Shown here: piece after piece, positions 1 to 7,629 of the stretch
Layout: each line of letters starts with the position of its first letter
Numbering within the stretch: position 1 is the stretch's first letter
From: an uncultured Desulfobacterales bacterium
GTDB lineage: Bacteria; Desulfobacterota; Desulfobacteria; Desulfobacterales; JAFDCJ01
Direction of reading: 5' to 3'
Length of the DNA: 22,086 bases
NCBI GenBank assembly: GCA_945787595.1
Contig: CALZJV010000065.1
Span: 1 to 22,086, forward strand
Notes under the pieces: generated by a model
What the model was told of the DNA's origin: nothing
What the model saw: only the letters and a program-made list of their open reading frames with translations
Databases searched by the model: none
Made by a program: the position numbers and the translations under genes

Positions 1-782
1 ACTTTAAGATCTCTTAGCGTCAATTCCGGGTGATTCGCATCGGGCTTGAGGCTGCCGTATACTCTGGCATTCAGAACCGGGTCTTTTAACCGTGAGATCA
101 CCGCTTGCCGTGATGCCGGCCAGTCGTTTTTCAATGCCTGCAGTACATCGCGAAACGGCTGGAGCGCTTCCAGGGCAGGTTCGGCCAATTCGGGTACAAT
201 TGTTACCTCAGGGGTTTTTACCCGCTCCAACAGTTGGTAAAAATATTCCGGACCTTTAATTCTGTCCAGGCAAAATCCCACAAATTCTACCGGTGCCGGG
301 TAAAACGTCTTGCGCCAAAAGTCATCCACGACCTCCATTAACAATGAAGCCTGGTTGGTAATGAGCTCTGTGTCGAATGCATTTCGGGTTTCAAAGGCGT
401 TTTCATGGAGTATGCACTGACAAAATCCGTGAATCGTAAAAATAGATGCTCGGTCAAAATCGATGAGCGCTTCGTGTAACAGCACCCCTGCTGCTTTCGG
501 ATCCGGGCATCTTTTCACCAGGGAATCGATGAGGGGGTCATCGCTGCGCTCCTTGGCAAAACCTTCTTTGGCCTTCAGCAGCTTATTCCGGATGCGCTCT
601 TTGAGCTCTTCGGTGGCCGCATTGGTAAACGTCAACACCAGAATCTGATCAACCTGCAATTGTTTCTCCAGAACCAGCCGGATAAAGAGACCTTCAATGT
701 TGTAAGTCTTTCCCGTGCCGGCACTGGCTTCAATCAGGTTGATCCCTTCAAGGGGGGCATTTAGCAGGTCAAAAGGCTGCAT
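1..782 (-). CDS. recB: RecB, exodeoxyribonuclease V beta subunit (N-terminal part, runs off the window)
   Basis: This is the N-terminal 260 codons of the helicase/nuclease subunit of RecBCD, which processes double-strand DNA ends for recombination. The protein starts MQPFDLLNAPLEGINLIEAS, and the Walker A motif ASAGTGKT is at residues 19-26. It is followed by the superfamily 1 (UvrD/Rep) motif with ILVLTFTNAATEEL and by FTIHGFCQ, all in the order and context typical of RecB. The frame stays open to base 1, so the rest (helicase core, nuclease domain) lies outside the window. The start ATG at 780-782 has no clear Shine-Dalgarno sequence. RecC is encoded upstream on the same strand, but three unrelated genes and a repeat-rich gap lie between them. 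The family call is confident; a recD gene is not visible here. Confidence 0.93.
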   Translation of the reverse strand, partial: MQPFDLLNAPLEGINLIEASAGTGKTYNIEGLFIRLVLEKQLQVDQILVLTFTNAATEELKERIRNKLLKAKEGFAKERSDDPLIDSLVKRCPDPKAAGVLLHEALIDFDRASIFTIHGFCQCILHENAFETRNAFDTELITNQASLLMEVVDDFWRKTFYPAPVEFVGFCLDRIKGPEYFYQLLERVKTPEVTIVPELAEPALEALQPFRDVLQALKNDWPASRQAVISRLKDPVLNARVYGSLKPDANHPELTLRDLK

Positions 783-837
783 TTAAAAATGTCCGTTGTT
801 TGTGGTCAGTTGTCCGTTGGTAAAAACAAGCCTCGTT

Positions 838-1000
838 GAATAGTTTATTGGTTGACTGGTTGATTAGGTAAATTAGGGTCATCAAATCAGTATGTCAGGG
901 GTTGTCGACACAACAAGTGTACAATTATTCTGCAAATACAGCATAAACCCATATTTGCTAACACTTAACAAATCAACTAATCAACAAATCAACCAATTAA
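838..1000. repeat. Imperfect inverted repeat of gttgattgg-type units
   Basis: The left arm at 838-867 reads ttattggttgactggttgat and continues. The right arm at about 968-1000 is nearly its reverse complement, with only a few mismatches over about 24 bases. The arms could fold into a long stem with a loop of about 100 bases. Each arm is itself a degenerate tandem array of a 9-base unit. The right arm is also part of the longer repeat at 915-1009. Confidence 0.6.
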
Positions 1001-1009
1001 CGATATCGG
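915..1009 (-). repeat. Copy A of a ~90-bp intergenic repeat (inverted relative to copy B)
   Basis: Read on the minus strand, this segment starts CGATATCGTTAATTGGTTGA, runs through the gttgatt array and AAATATGGGTTTAT, then ends ATTTGCAGAATAATTGTACA. The same order of words occurs on the plus strand at 6369-6455, with scattered substitutions and one 9-base unit fewer. The two copies lie in opposite orientation about 5.4 kb apart and flank the recC-FHA-fliK-flhB block. Confidence 0.75.
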
Positions 1010-1060
1010 TATACTGAGCCCTAATGGAGATTAAATCGACGGAGCGCAGCGACATCCACA

Positions 1061-1090
1061 AATCTTCAATCTTCAATCTTCATTCTTCAT
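1061..1090. repeat. Degenerate 7-base tandem repeat (cttcaat)
   Basis: Four successive units of the type aatcttc/cttcaat/cttcatt occur with 7-base spacing. The array includes the TGA stop codon (1087-1089) of the minus-strand flhB-like gene. Confidence 0.65.
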
Positions 1091-1353
1091 TTTTTACCAT
1101 TCAGTCTGTAAATAAATGCCAGTACTTCGGCCACCGCCCGGTATAATTCGGGGGGGATTTCAGTTTCCAGTTCCAGTGCTTCCAGGATTTGAACCAGGTT
1201 CTTATCTTCGTACAATGGCAGGTTGCATGCCTTGGCGATCTCAATGATCTTTTCGGCAATTTCTCCCCTGCCCTTGGCGATGACCTTGGGGGCGTTGCCT
1301 TTTTCCTGATCGTATTTCAAGGCAACTGCTTTTGGCGTCTTCTTCTTCTCCAT
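1087..1353 (-). CDS. FlhB C-terminal-domain-like protein (FhlB/YlqH type)
   Basis: This short protein of about 88 residues corresponds only to the cytoplasmic C-terminal domain of FlhB/YscU, the type III export-gate switch protein. The visible family pattern is KAVALKYD near the start, then APKVIAKGRGEIAEKIIEIA, PLYEDKNLVQILEALELETE and IPPELYRAVAEVLAFIYR. The membrane half of FlhB is absent, as in the free-standing B. subtilis YlqH. The ATG at 1353 is chosen. An in-frame TTG at 1359 overlaps the stop codon of the upstream gene and would add two residues. The gene is translationally coupled or nearly so to the FliK-like gene before it. FliK and FlhB act together in flagellar substrate switching, so the pairing is meaningful, but what these stand-alone homologues do is not established. 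Confidence 0.82.
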   Translation of the reverse strand: MEKKKTPKAVALKYDQEKGNAPKVIAKGRGEIAEKIIEIAKACNLPLYEDKNLVQILEALELETEIPPELYRAVAEVLAFIYRLNGKK

Positions 1354-1355
1354 AA

Positions 1356-2348
1356 TCAAATCCGCAGATCCACCTGCCTGTCACCGGCGACCGGGAAGTC
1401 TTCACGATCAAAATCCGCAATTTTTTTCTGGGAAACAATGACCTTCAACAGTATTTGGTTAAAAAAACCATGAAGTAATTCCTGCAGTTCAAGGAAATTT
1501 TCCTGGATTTTAACTTTGAAGGGATCCTCTCTCACAAAAAAGGTTATCGTCAAATCTTTATCTAAAAGAAAAAAATCAGTACGAAGGTCGCCCAGCCGAT
1601 CCATGGACAGCATCAGGGATATGCGATATCCTTTGTTGGGGCCACATTTTTGTTTTTTCTGATAATAGACTTTTAGTCTGGCCGTCTGCTGCCCTTCTTT
1701 CAACGGCAGCGCATAGGTGAAAACCTGAAACGGTTCCACGGAATCCAGTTGGCTTACCGCCCTACCCTGCTGATGGGTGATGTTGCTAAGCAAGGTATCG
1801 ATGATGTTTCTTAGGCTCACCAGAGCCTTGGGACTGAAGAATCTTTTCAAGACCTCTTCGTTTTCGGACAGATGTTGCAGCATTGATAGATTGGCCTTCA
1901 GATTCCGCGCCAGAAAAGTTCGCACCTCCGGAAAATCGGTTAAATTTTTTTTTGACGCGGCTTCAGAATTTTCAACTAAAGTTGAAATGATCCTTTCAAG
2001 CGTCTTTTCAAAAAAGATGCCTGAATTCTGCACGTATGCCTGGATTCGTGGTATCAGTTTGGTGACAATTTCTTTTAACTCAAAGGGTTCAAAATAGGTA
2101 TTTAAGCTGTTAAATATATTGCGGATATCATCTGGGATGGCTCTGCCGCCATGAGACCCAATCGCTTGACTGAGGATGTGTCTTAAGTCAGTCGAAATTT
2201 TCTTAAAATCCTGATCGGATTGGATGTCTAAACGGTTTGGCATCCGGTCGGTTGAAAGTGGATCTTTTGGTTCAATCTTAATTACCCCCAGTTTAAGCTG
2301 CTTGCCCGATTCGAGTACCCTTGCCTGCAATTCATCACCTAACATCAC
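1356..2348 (-). CDS. FliK-like (hook-length-control-like) protein
   Basis: This protein of about 330 residues has the architecture of FliK-like proteins. It has a small beta-rich N-terminal segment (LGDELQARVLESGKQLKLGV), a long helical middle, and a C-terminal part resembling the FliK C-terminal domain (ISLMLSMDRLGDLRTDFFLL, then a helix LQELLHGFFNQILLKVIVS). The FlhB-tail gene follows immediately, which supports the call; B. subtilis ylqG-ylqH is a comparable pair. The start is doubtful. The frame is open upstream to a stop near 2500, and residues encoded at 2349-2459 (…STIRLKVIELRGDRALIDFG…) look like the missing part of the N-terminal beta domain. That stretch offers only GTG 2351 or non-standard codons such as ATT 2459, five bases after the stop of the FHA gene. 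ATG 2348 is given as the conservative start. Function is inferred from weak similarity. Confidence 0.65.
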   Translation of the reverse strand: MMLGDELQARVLESGKQLKLGVIKIEPKDPLSTDRMPNRLDIQSDQDFKKISTDLRHILSQAIGSHGGRAIPDDIRNIFNSLNTYFEPFELKEIVTKLIPRIQAYVQNSGIFFEKTLERIISTLVENSEAASKKNLTDFPEVRTFLARNLKANLSMLQHLSENEEVLKRFFSPKALVSLRNIIDTLLSNITHQQGRAVSQLDSVEPFQVFTYALPLKEGQQTARLKVYYQKKQKCGPNKGYRISLMLSMDRLGDLRTDFFLLDKDLTITFFVREDPFKVKIQENFLELQELLHGFFNQILLKVIVSQKKIADFDREDFPVAGDRQVDLRI

Positions 2349-2464
2349 GGGAATTTTTATATCCGCAGTCGCCCGAAAGGCTCCGAAATCTATCAGAGCG
2401 CGGTCTCCCCTCAGCTCAATGACTTTCAGCCTGATCGTGCTGCCGGGTTTGTACGCAATTTTGT

Positions 2465-2833
2465 TTAATTGCGACTTGAGCGAGTCAGGTTTTGAATTTT
2501 AGCTGTTTTATCCGGATCTGCTTTGGTCTCGTCAATAAACTTAAAGTTGACCCATCCGACCCGGATGATATCATCATGGCTTAATTTGTGACGTTTGATC
2601 TCCTGTTCGTTTACAAAAGTGTGGTTGGTGCTGCCCTGATCTTCGATGTAATATTCAGCCTCAGCCGCAGCATCCGGATTTTCGATCATTTCAATAACCG
2701 CGTGCTCAGAGCTTACGACGGTATCATCGATAAAAATATCGCAGTCCGGACTCCGGCCTATGCTGAATTTCGGTTTGTCAAGCGGGCATTTATTGATTGC
2801 TAATCCGTCATGGAGCTGTACGATAAGTGCCAT
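2465..2833 (-). CDS. FHA-domain protein
   Basis: This 122-residue protein consists almost entirely of one forkhead-associated domain, a phosphothreonine-binding module. The conserved residues are visible in order: GRS at 26-28, SSEH at 41-44, and GSTNHTFVN at 67-75. A short polar tail follows. The ATG at 2833 has a good Shine-Dalgarno (AGGAG, minus strand 2845-2841). It is the first gene of a three-gene set with the FliK-like and FlhB-tail proteins, between recC and recB. A bare FHA protein must act by binding a phosphorylated partner. No kinase or phosphatase gene is visible here, so the partner is unknown. Confidence 0.88.
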   Translation of the reverse strand: MALIVQLHDGLAINKCPLDKPKFSIGRSPDCDIFIDDTVVSSEHAVIEMIENPDAAAEAEYYIEDQGSTNHTFVNEQEIKRHKLSHDDIIRVGWVNFKFIDETKADPDKTAKIQNLTRSSRN

Positions 2834-2999
2834 ATGTCGTCTCCTTTATGCTTAATGTGTGCCAATCCTGCTATAAACAGCCTTCGATATGCTCATATAC
2901 TCTCATATAGCGTTTAGATTCGAACTCGGGATTCGATTTTTCAATCAGCCGGAATTCCGATAAGCAAAACCTTTTAAGTTCTAAAACGCCCCAGTTCCA

Positions 3000-5900
3000 C
3001 TATAATATAATTTCCCTGCAGTGCGCCAGAAGTGGTGAATAAACAGCGACGGCGATCTCCTTAAATGCTTCATCCAGTGGCTCTGACCGGCGAAAACAAA
3101 GATCATAATAAGGATCTTCGGATTCACCTTTAGCGTATTTTGCAAAATCGCTGCCGCACCACTTCCTTTCGGCTTGATTCATAGCAGCTTGTTCAGACGC
3201 CGATCTTTTCAGCATATGTTCGGCATATTCATACGAAGATTCCGGAAAAAAATGGATCGGTTGCTCCAACCCCCGTTGGAATAAGGCCAGGAGACCCTCA
3301 AGAATGCGCCTGCTGTCGGCCACCCGGTCGAATTGCACCGCCGAATCCCTGCAGATTAGAAAACTGCACAACCGGCAATCCGGCGGTGCGGTATGACAAA
3401 AGACGAGATGATAGATCCATGAATTCAAAAGATCTTTTGACCTCTGCCGGGCATACCGGATTCGAACATATCCGGCCTCGGATACCGCCGGCAAACGGCC
3501 TGTCAGATGAAAACCCGAGATTTCAGTATCGATCTGGATGGGGTTTTGAGGTGTGACGCCCTTAAATCCCTCTATTTTGCTGACAAACTTTTCAACATCA
3601 ATGCTCATTTCATTGTAGTGATAATTCCCGACGTTACCATGGGGAAGCTGCCCCAGTGCTTTTTGAAGCGGTTCAAAATCAGCAAGGGTGACGCCCGACA
3701 AGCTGCTTTTTAGTAGGTTTTGTTCAATCAGGTATCTTTCCAGGGGGTTCAAATCAAAATTCTCGCATTCATCAGACAACGGCACCTCGTCTTCCAGCAT
3801 CATTCCAAGACGTCGCTGCAGAATAAACTTGGCGGGATGGTTGAAAAACAGGCAGAGCCAATCCAGGTCCAGGTTCTGCCATTCTGCCGCTTCTGCGGTT
3901 GTCAGGGGAAGCTTATGGGGGAAAAACGGACCATACTCTATTTTCTCAGCAGCGCCGGCGCAGGCAAGCATGTTTTCGTTGGAATAACTATAAAGTCCGC
4001 CACCCTCTTGAAAATACTCTGAAGAAAACGGCTGTAATCGATGGGTCGTCACAATTTGATCAAGAATATTTTTAGCGGGTAAGTCAACGCTCTGCTCGAT
4101 GGTATCAAGCAGCTCGCTGACGAGTACCGATGGCGGGATGCGGGAGTTGTCCTGGATGCTTTGTCCCACGTAGCTGATATACAATTTTTGGCGGGCCGAG
4201 ATGATGGATTCGAGAAACAGATACTTGTCATCCTTTCGGCGGGACCGGTCGCCGCTTTCAGGATATTTTGCCATAAGATCAAAGTTAAGCGGCTGATAAT
4301 CTCTTGGAAAGGCATCATTATTCATACCGATCAGGCAGATAGCCTTAAATGGGATGCTTCGCATCGGCAGCATGGCACAAAAGGTAATGCCGCCTGTCAG
4401 AAATCCTGCGCCGTAATTGTTTTGTTCCAGCAAAGATTTGAGATAGCAGTATATGACTTCAAGGCCGATGCTTTGGTTGAAGCCCGAGAAGGCTTCCTTG
4501 TCGGCCAGGCCGCCCAGCAAATGACGCAACACCTGAAGATCTTTTTCGGTGCTTTCATCGGGTCTGAAAAATTGTTCGAGTGCTGTCAGCAGCACCTTCT
4601 GCCACTCACCTAATTTTCTGGGAGTCGTCAGAGTCTGTGCCCACCTGAAGAGTCGGTCGAGAAATTCCAGGAATTTTCCCAGGGTCTGTGCGACGTCTCC
4701 TTCGATATTGTCGTAGGGTAGGATGCCCTCAAACATGATCCGGTTCTCACCCGGCATGGCATACCCGAGCAGGAGCCTTTCCAGGCCGGCACGCCAGGTA
4801 TTTTCCGAAAAACCGGGCAAGCCGGCCCTCAGCCGGCTGTCTCTGTCGATTCCCCAGCGAATGTGAGTATCCCTGATCCAGCGTTCAATGATTTTCAGAT
4901 CGGATTCTACCAGTCCGAACCTTTCCTTGATTCCGGGAAATTCCAATAATGCGACCACCTGTACGGCTCCAAAGCGACTACCTGACAGGTCAAGCAAAGC
5001 CAGAAATCCTTCGACCACCCGGCTTTCTCGACGGGGACTCTGATCCGCAATACAAAAGGGTATCCGTAAAGCTTCATCGGCTTGTGCGGCAAAGACGGCA
5101 TGAACGTAAGGCGCATAGGTCTCTATATCAGGCGTTAAGACGATGATATCTTTTGGCATGAGATCCGGATCTTCTTCAAACATGGCCAGCAGATTATCGT
5201 GCAACACCTCAATTTCCCGCATGGGGCTATGACAGGAATGAACTTGAATGGAAGTATCCCCGCGAGACATCGCTAACGGCCGGGGGGGTAACTCAAATGC
5301 TGGATACGCGTTTGATGGGACACTTTGGGGCACATCATCAGTGGATGTTTTTCTGTCTCTCAAGTTTAAAATATCCGATTGAATGCCGGCCAAGATAGTC
5401 GACTCCCCGGGATCTTCAAATTTCTCGTGGATGTCGCTGTCAAGACCGGCGATCATGTCAAAAAAATCACGCCCGAGTGCTCCCATGGCGGCCAGAAGTC
5501 GGTTTCCTTTTTCGAGGTGATACCATTCAATATTTTCGGCGACCCGAATGGATTTTCGGCGCATTTTCTTTATTTCCCGATCCGATACAATGTCGGCCCA
5601 ATACTCCCGGCAGGGATCAATCAGAAAAAAGTTGATCTCAATCAGCCCGGACAACGCCGCAAAGGCCTCCAGATGAAACGGCGGCAGATACGATATCCCG
5701 AAAATTGATATCCGTTTGGGAAGTTTCAATTCGTCGATTTCAAGGCGTCTGATTCGTTCTAGCAGGTTTTTCCGCAGCCGAGCGCGATGCTCACTCTCAT
5801 GTCCCCGGGCCATCTCACGCCAGAGTTTGGCTTGCCATGTCTCCGGCAGTTTTTTTTCCTCTTTATTTCCCTCCCATTGGAATATCAATTGCGGGCGATA

Positions 5901-6323
5901 CACCAAATACTGGTCGAATAAATCGGCGAGTTTACGCGAAAGTTGAAACAGCTTGAGATGCGTGTCATCATCGACCAGGTATGTTTTCAGGTGATCAAAT
6001 CCGGTGTGGTCTATTAACTGCGGAAGGATATGCATCAGCCGAAATGTCATTATTTCGGGATCGTACGGTGAAATTTCCGGCAAATCCGGCATCATTATTT
6101 TGAAGATATCTTGCAGAAACGCATTGGGGAAAGGAAAGCTGGCGTTGGCGCAGATCCCGTTGTGCCCGGCAAGCTCCATGGAAACCCAGCGTTCCATGCC
6201 CCGGCTTTGCACGATGATAATCTCAGGGGTCAGTGGGGAAGGCAATGGTGTCCGGACGATCCCGGCCAGTTTTTGGGCCAGAATCTCCATGCGGTTGCTG
6301 ATATGGATATGAAGTCCGGGCAT
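3000..6323 (-). CDS. recC: RecC, exodeoxyribonuclease V gamma subunit
   Basis: This 1107-residue protein is close in length to E. coli RecC (1122). RecC is the subunit of RecBCD that recognises Chi and splits the DNA strands. The N-terminus (LHIHISNRMEILAQKLAGIV, then EIIIVQSRGMERWVSMELA) is the characteristic RecC opening. Further signature stretches are IFGISYLPPFHLEAFAALS, IQVHSCHSPMREIEVLHDNL and KDIIVLTPDIETYAPYVHAV. Next come the inactivated-helicase region with GGITFCAMLPMRSIPFKAIC and the C-terminal RCDQ-like nuclease fold. The start ATG lacks a clear Shine-Dalgarno. The gene is transcribed divergently from btuF. In most bacteria recC, recB and recD are adjacent, but here a FHA-FliK-FlhB set is interposed before recB. 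Confidence 0.95.
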   Translation of the reverse strand: MPGLHIHISNRMEILAQKLAGIVRTPLPSPLTPEIIIVQSRGMERWVSMELAGHNGICANASFPFPNAFLQDIFKIMMPDLPEISPYDPEIMTFRLMHILPQLIDHTGFDHLKTYLVDDDTHLKLFQLSRKLADLFDQYLVYRPQLIFQWEGNKEEKKLPETWQAKLWREMARGHESEHRARLRKNLLERIRRLEIDELKLPKRISIFGISYLPPFHLEAFAALSGLIEINFFLIDPCREYWADIVSDREIKKMRRKSIRVAENIEWYHLEKGNRLLAAMGALGRDFFDMIAGLDSDIHEKFEDPGESTILAGIQSDILNLRDRKTSTDDVPQSVPSNAYPAFELPPRPLAMSRGDTSIQVHSCHSPMREIEVLHDNLLAMFEEDPDLMPKDIIVLTPDIETYAPYVHAVFAAQADEALRIPFCIADQSPRRESRVVEGFLALLDLSGSRFGAVQVVALLEFPGIKERFGLVESDLKIIERWIRDTHIRWGIDRDSRLRAGLPGFSENTWRAGLERLLLGYAMPGENRIMFEGILPYDNIEGDVAQTLGKFLEFLDRLFRWAQTLTTPRKLGEWQKVLLTALEQFFRPDESTEKDLQVLRHLLGGLADKEAFSGFNQSIGLEVIYCYLKSLLEQNNYGAGFLTGGITFCAMLPMRSIPFKAICLIGMNNDAFPRDYQPLNFDLMAKYPESGDRSRRKDDKYLFLESIISARQKLYISYVGQSIQDNSRIPPSVLVSELLDTIEQSVDLPAKNILDQIVTTHRLQPFSSEYFQEGGGLYSYSNENMLACAGAAEKIEYGPFFPHKLPLTTAEAAEWQNLDLDWLCLFFNHPAKFILQRRLGMMLEDEVPLSDECENFDLNPLERYLIEQNLLKSSLSGVTLADFEPLQKALGQLPHGNVGNYHYNEMSIDVEKFVSKIEGFKGVTPQNPIQIDTEISGFHLTGRLPAVSEAGYVRIRYARQRSKDLLNSWIYHLVFCHTAPPDCRLCSFLICRDSAVQFDRVADSRRILEGLLALFQRGLEQPIHFFPESSYEYAEHMLKRSASEQAAMNQAERKWCGSDFAKYAKGESEDPYYDLCFRRSEPLDEAFKEIAVAVYSPLLAHCREIIL

Positions 6324-6722
6324 ATCAATTAGACTATGCTGTAAAATGTGCGGACTGTCAACAAAATCCAGATATCGTTGATTGGTTGATTAGTTGATTG
6401 GTTAAGTGGTTGTAAATATGGATTTATCCCATATTTGCAAAATAATTGGACACTTCATGTTTCAGGTCTGAAATCGGACGATTGATGTATTTTGGATTAT
6501 TCTTCCCTTAGACATCGAATCCCATAAGAAAAAGAATTGTTAATCATTTTTGAATATATTTTGCTTGACTTTAATTTCGTTATTTAATTACTTGAAGGGT
6601 CCGGGAGTTGTCAGCCTCAGCCTATGATTATTCAGGCAGCAGGTCGGCTTTGAAAAACACCCCGGCCCCTCAATGACTTGTAATTCAAATTTTGGTGCGG
6701 TTCCTCTATTGAGACACCTAAC
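6324..6722. other. Divergent intergenic region between recC and btuF
   Basis: No gene is seen in this 399-bp stretch. It holds repeat copy B (6369-6455) and a possible sigma70 -35 box TTGACT at 6565-6570 with only a poor -10 (TTACTT at 6588-6593). It also has a possible long-range stem in the btuF leader: GGGTCCGGG at 6597-6605 against CCCCGGCCC at 6660-6668, one bulge. I looked for a cobalamin riboswitch here and saw no B12 box. Confidence 0.55.
6369..6455 (+). repeat. Copy B of the ~90-bp intergenic repeat
   Basis: The plus strand reads GATATCGTTGATTGGTTGAT, then the gttgatt array, AAATATGGATTTAT, and ATTTGCAAAATAATTGGACA, matching the reverse complement of 915-1009 word for word with scattered differences. 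It lies just upstream of the recC start. Confidence 0.75.
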
Positions 6723-7625
6723 ATGCTGATGATAAAAAAAAGCGTGACGATACTATGGTTTTTTTTTCTTGCACTTTTCGTGTGTCTGACCACGCGAGTC
6801 GCCGCTGGAACATTTGTAGATCAACTGAAGCGACGGGTCACTGTGTCGGAAGATCCCCTGCGGGTTATCTCATTGGCTCCCAGTATCACAGAAATTATTT
6901 ACGCCTTGGGGCAGGAAAATCGCTTAATAGGCGTTACCCGGTACAGCGATTTTCCCGACGCAGCAACAAGACTTCCAAAAATAGGTTCGTATGTTCGCAT
7001 TGACCTTGAGCGCATCGTAGCTTTAAAGCCGGACCTCTGCATTGCGATCAAAGACGGAAATCCAAAAGAGGTAATTGACCGACTGGAATCACTGAATATA
7101 CCGGTCTATGTGGTGAATCCCCAAAGTTTAAACACTGTGATGGAAACCATCATCGAGATGGGTGAACTTTTAAATGCCGACGACAAAGCCGAAATCCTAT
7201 TGACAAACCTGCACAACCGCATTGAACGGGTGAAGTCTCTGATTAAACAAGATACCTATCGGCCCGGGGTCTTTTTTCAAATCGGAATTGCGCCGATCGT
7301 ATCGGTTGGAAGCGACACATTTCTCCATGAGCTTATCGTGCTTGCCGGGGGTAAAAATCTAGCAGGTGGTAAAACGCCATATCCACGTTTCAGCAAAGAA
7401 CAGGTATTGGCCCTATCTCCTGAAATCTTCATCGTCACTACCATGGCTCGACAGGCTGTTTTTGAGCAAGTGAGAGCCGAATGGTCTCGTTGGACGAGTA
7501 TGCCTGCCGTGCACAATGAACGTTTTTTTTTAGTTGATTCCAATCTGTTCGATCGACCATCACCACGCTTAATAGACGGCCTTGAACTTTTGTTAAAATT
7601 AATTCATCCTGAACTACTAAATTAG
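6723..7625 (+). CDS. btuF: BtuF-like corrinoid (vitamin B12) periplasmic binding protein
   Basis: This 300-residue substrate-binding protein belongs to a class III ABC importer (helical-backbone fold). A signal peptide is visible at residues 1 to about 28: lysines at 5-6, then ILWFFFLALFVCL and a RVAAG cleavage region. It has no lipobox cysteine, so the mature protein should be soluble in the periplasm. The family signature is strong: RVISLAPSITEIIYALG, LIGVTRYSDFP, and LERIVALKPDLCIAIKDGNP match the BtuF pattern better than that of siderophore binders. The start has no good Shine-Dalgarno; a second ATG six bases downstream (6729) is equally possible. The permease starts five bases after the stop. 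Corrinoid import fits the corrinoid methyltransferase locus downstream. The substrate could still be another corrinoid or cobinamide. Confidence 0.85.
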   Translation: MLMIKKSVTILWFFFLALFVCLTTRVAAGTFVDQLKRRVTVSEDPLRVISLAPSITEIIYALGQENRLIGVTRYSDFPDAATRLPKIGSYVRIDLERIVALKPDLCIAIKDGNPKEVIDRLESLNIPVYVVNPQSLNTVMETIIEMGELLNADDKAEILLTNLHNRIERVKSLIKQDTYRPGVFFQIGIAPIVSVGSDTFLHELIVLAGGKNLAGGKTPYPRFSKEQVLALSPEIFIVTTMARQAVFEQVRAEWSRWTSMPAVHNERFFLVDSNLFDRPSPRLIDGLELLLKLIHPELLN

Positions 7626-7629
7626 CCTG

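Larger units (their letters stand above)
783..1086. other. Repeat-rich intergenic region between the flhB-like gene and recB
   Basis: There is no credible gene here. The stretch holds a direct repeat of TTGTCCGTTG (about 788-820), a gttgattgg-type array at 838-867, its inverted counterpart at about 968-1000, and a heptad array (cttcaat) at 1061-1090 that overlaps the stop codon of the flhB-like gene. No convincing terminator or promoter was seen. Confidence 0.7.

Noticed and set aside
838..1000. Repeat arrays considered as CRISPR or integron-like sites
   Set aside because: Units are 7-10 bases, degenerate and without unique spacers; no cas or integrase genes are present.
2849..2866. sigma54-like element on the minus strand before the FHA gene (TTGGCACACATTAAGCA, correct GG-GC spacing)
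   Set aside because: The predicted start would fall about 5 bases before the ATG, downstream of the good AGGAG ribosome site, so the transcript would lack it. The -12 block is AAGC rather than TTGC. Probably chance, though the resemblance to the mtaB promoter is notable.
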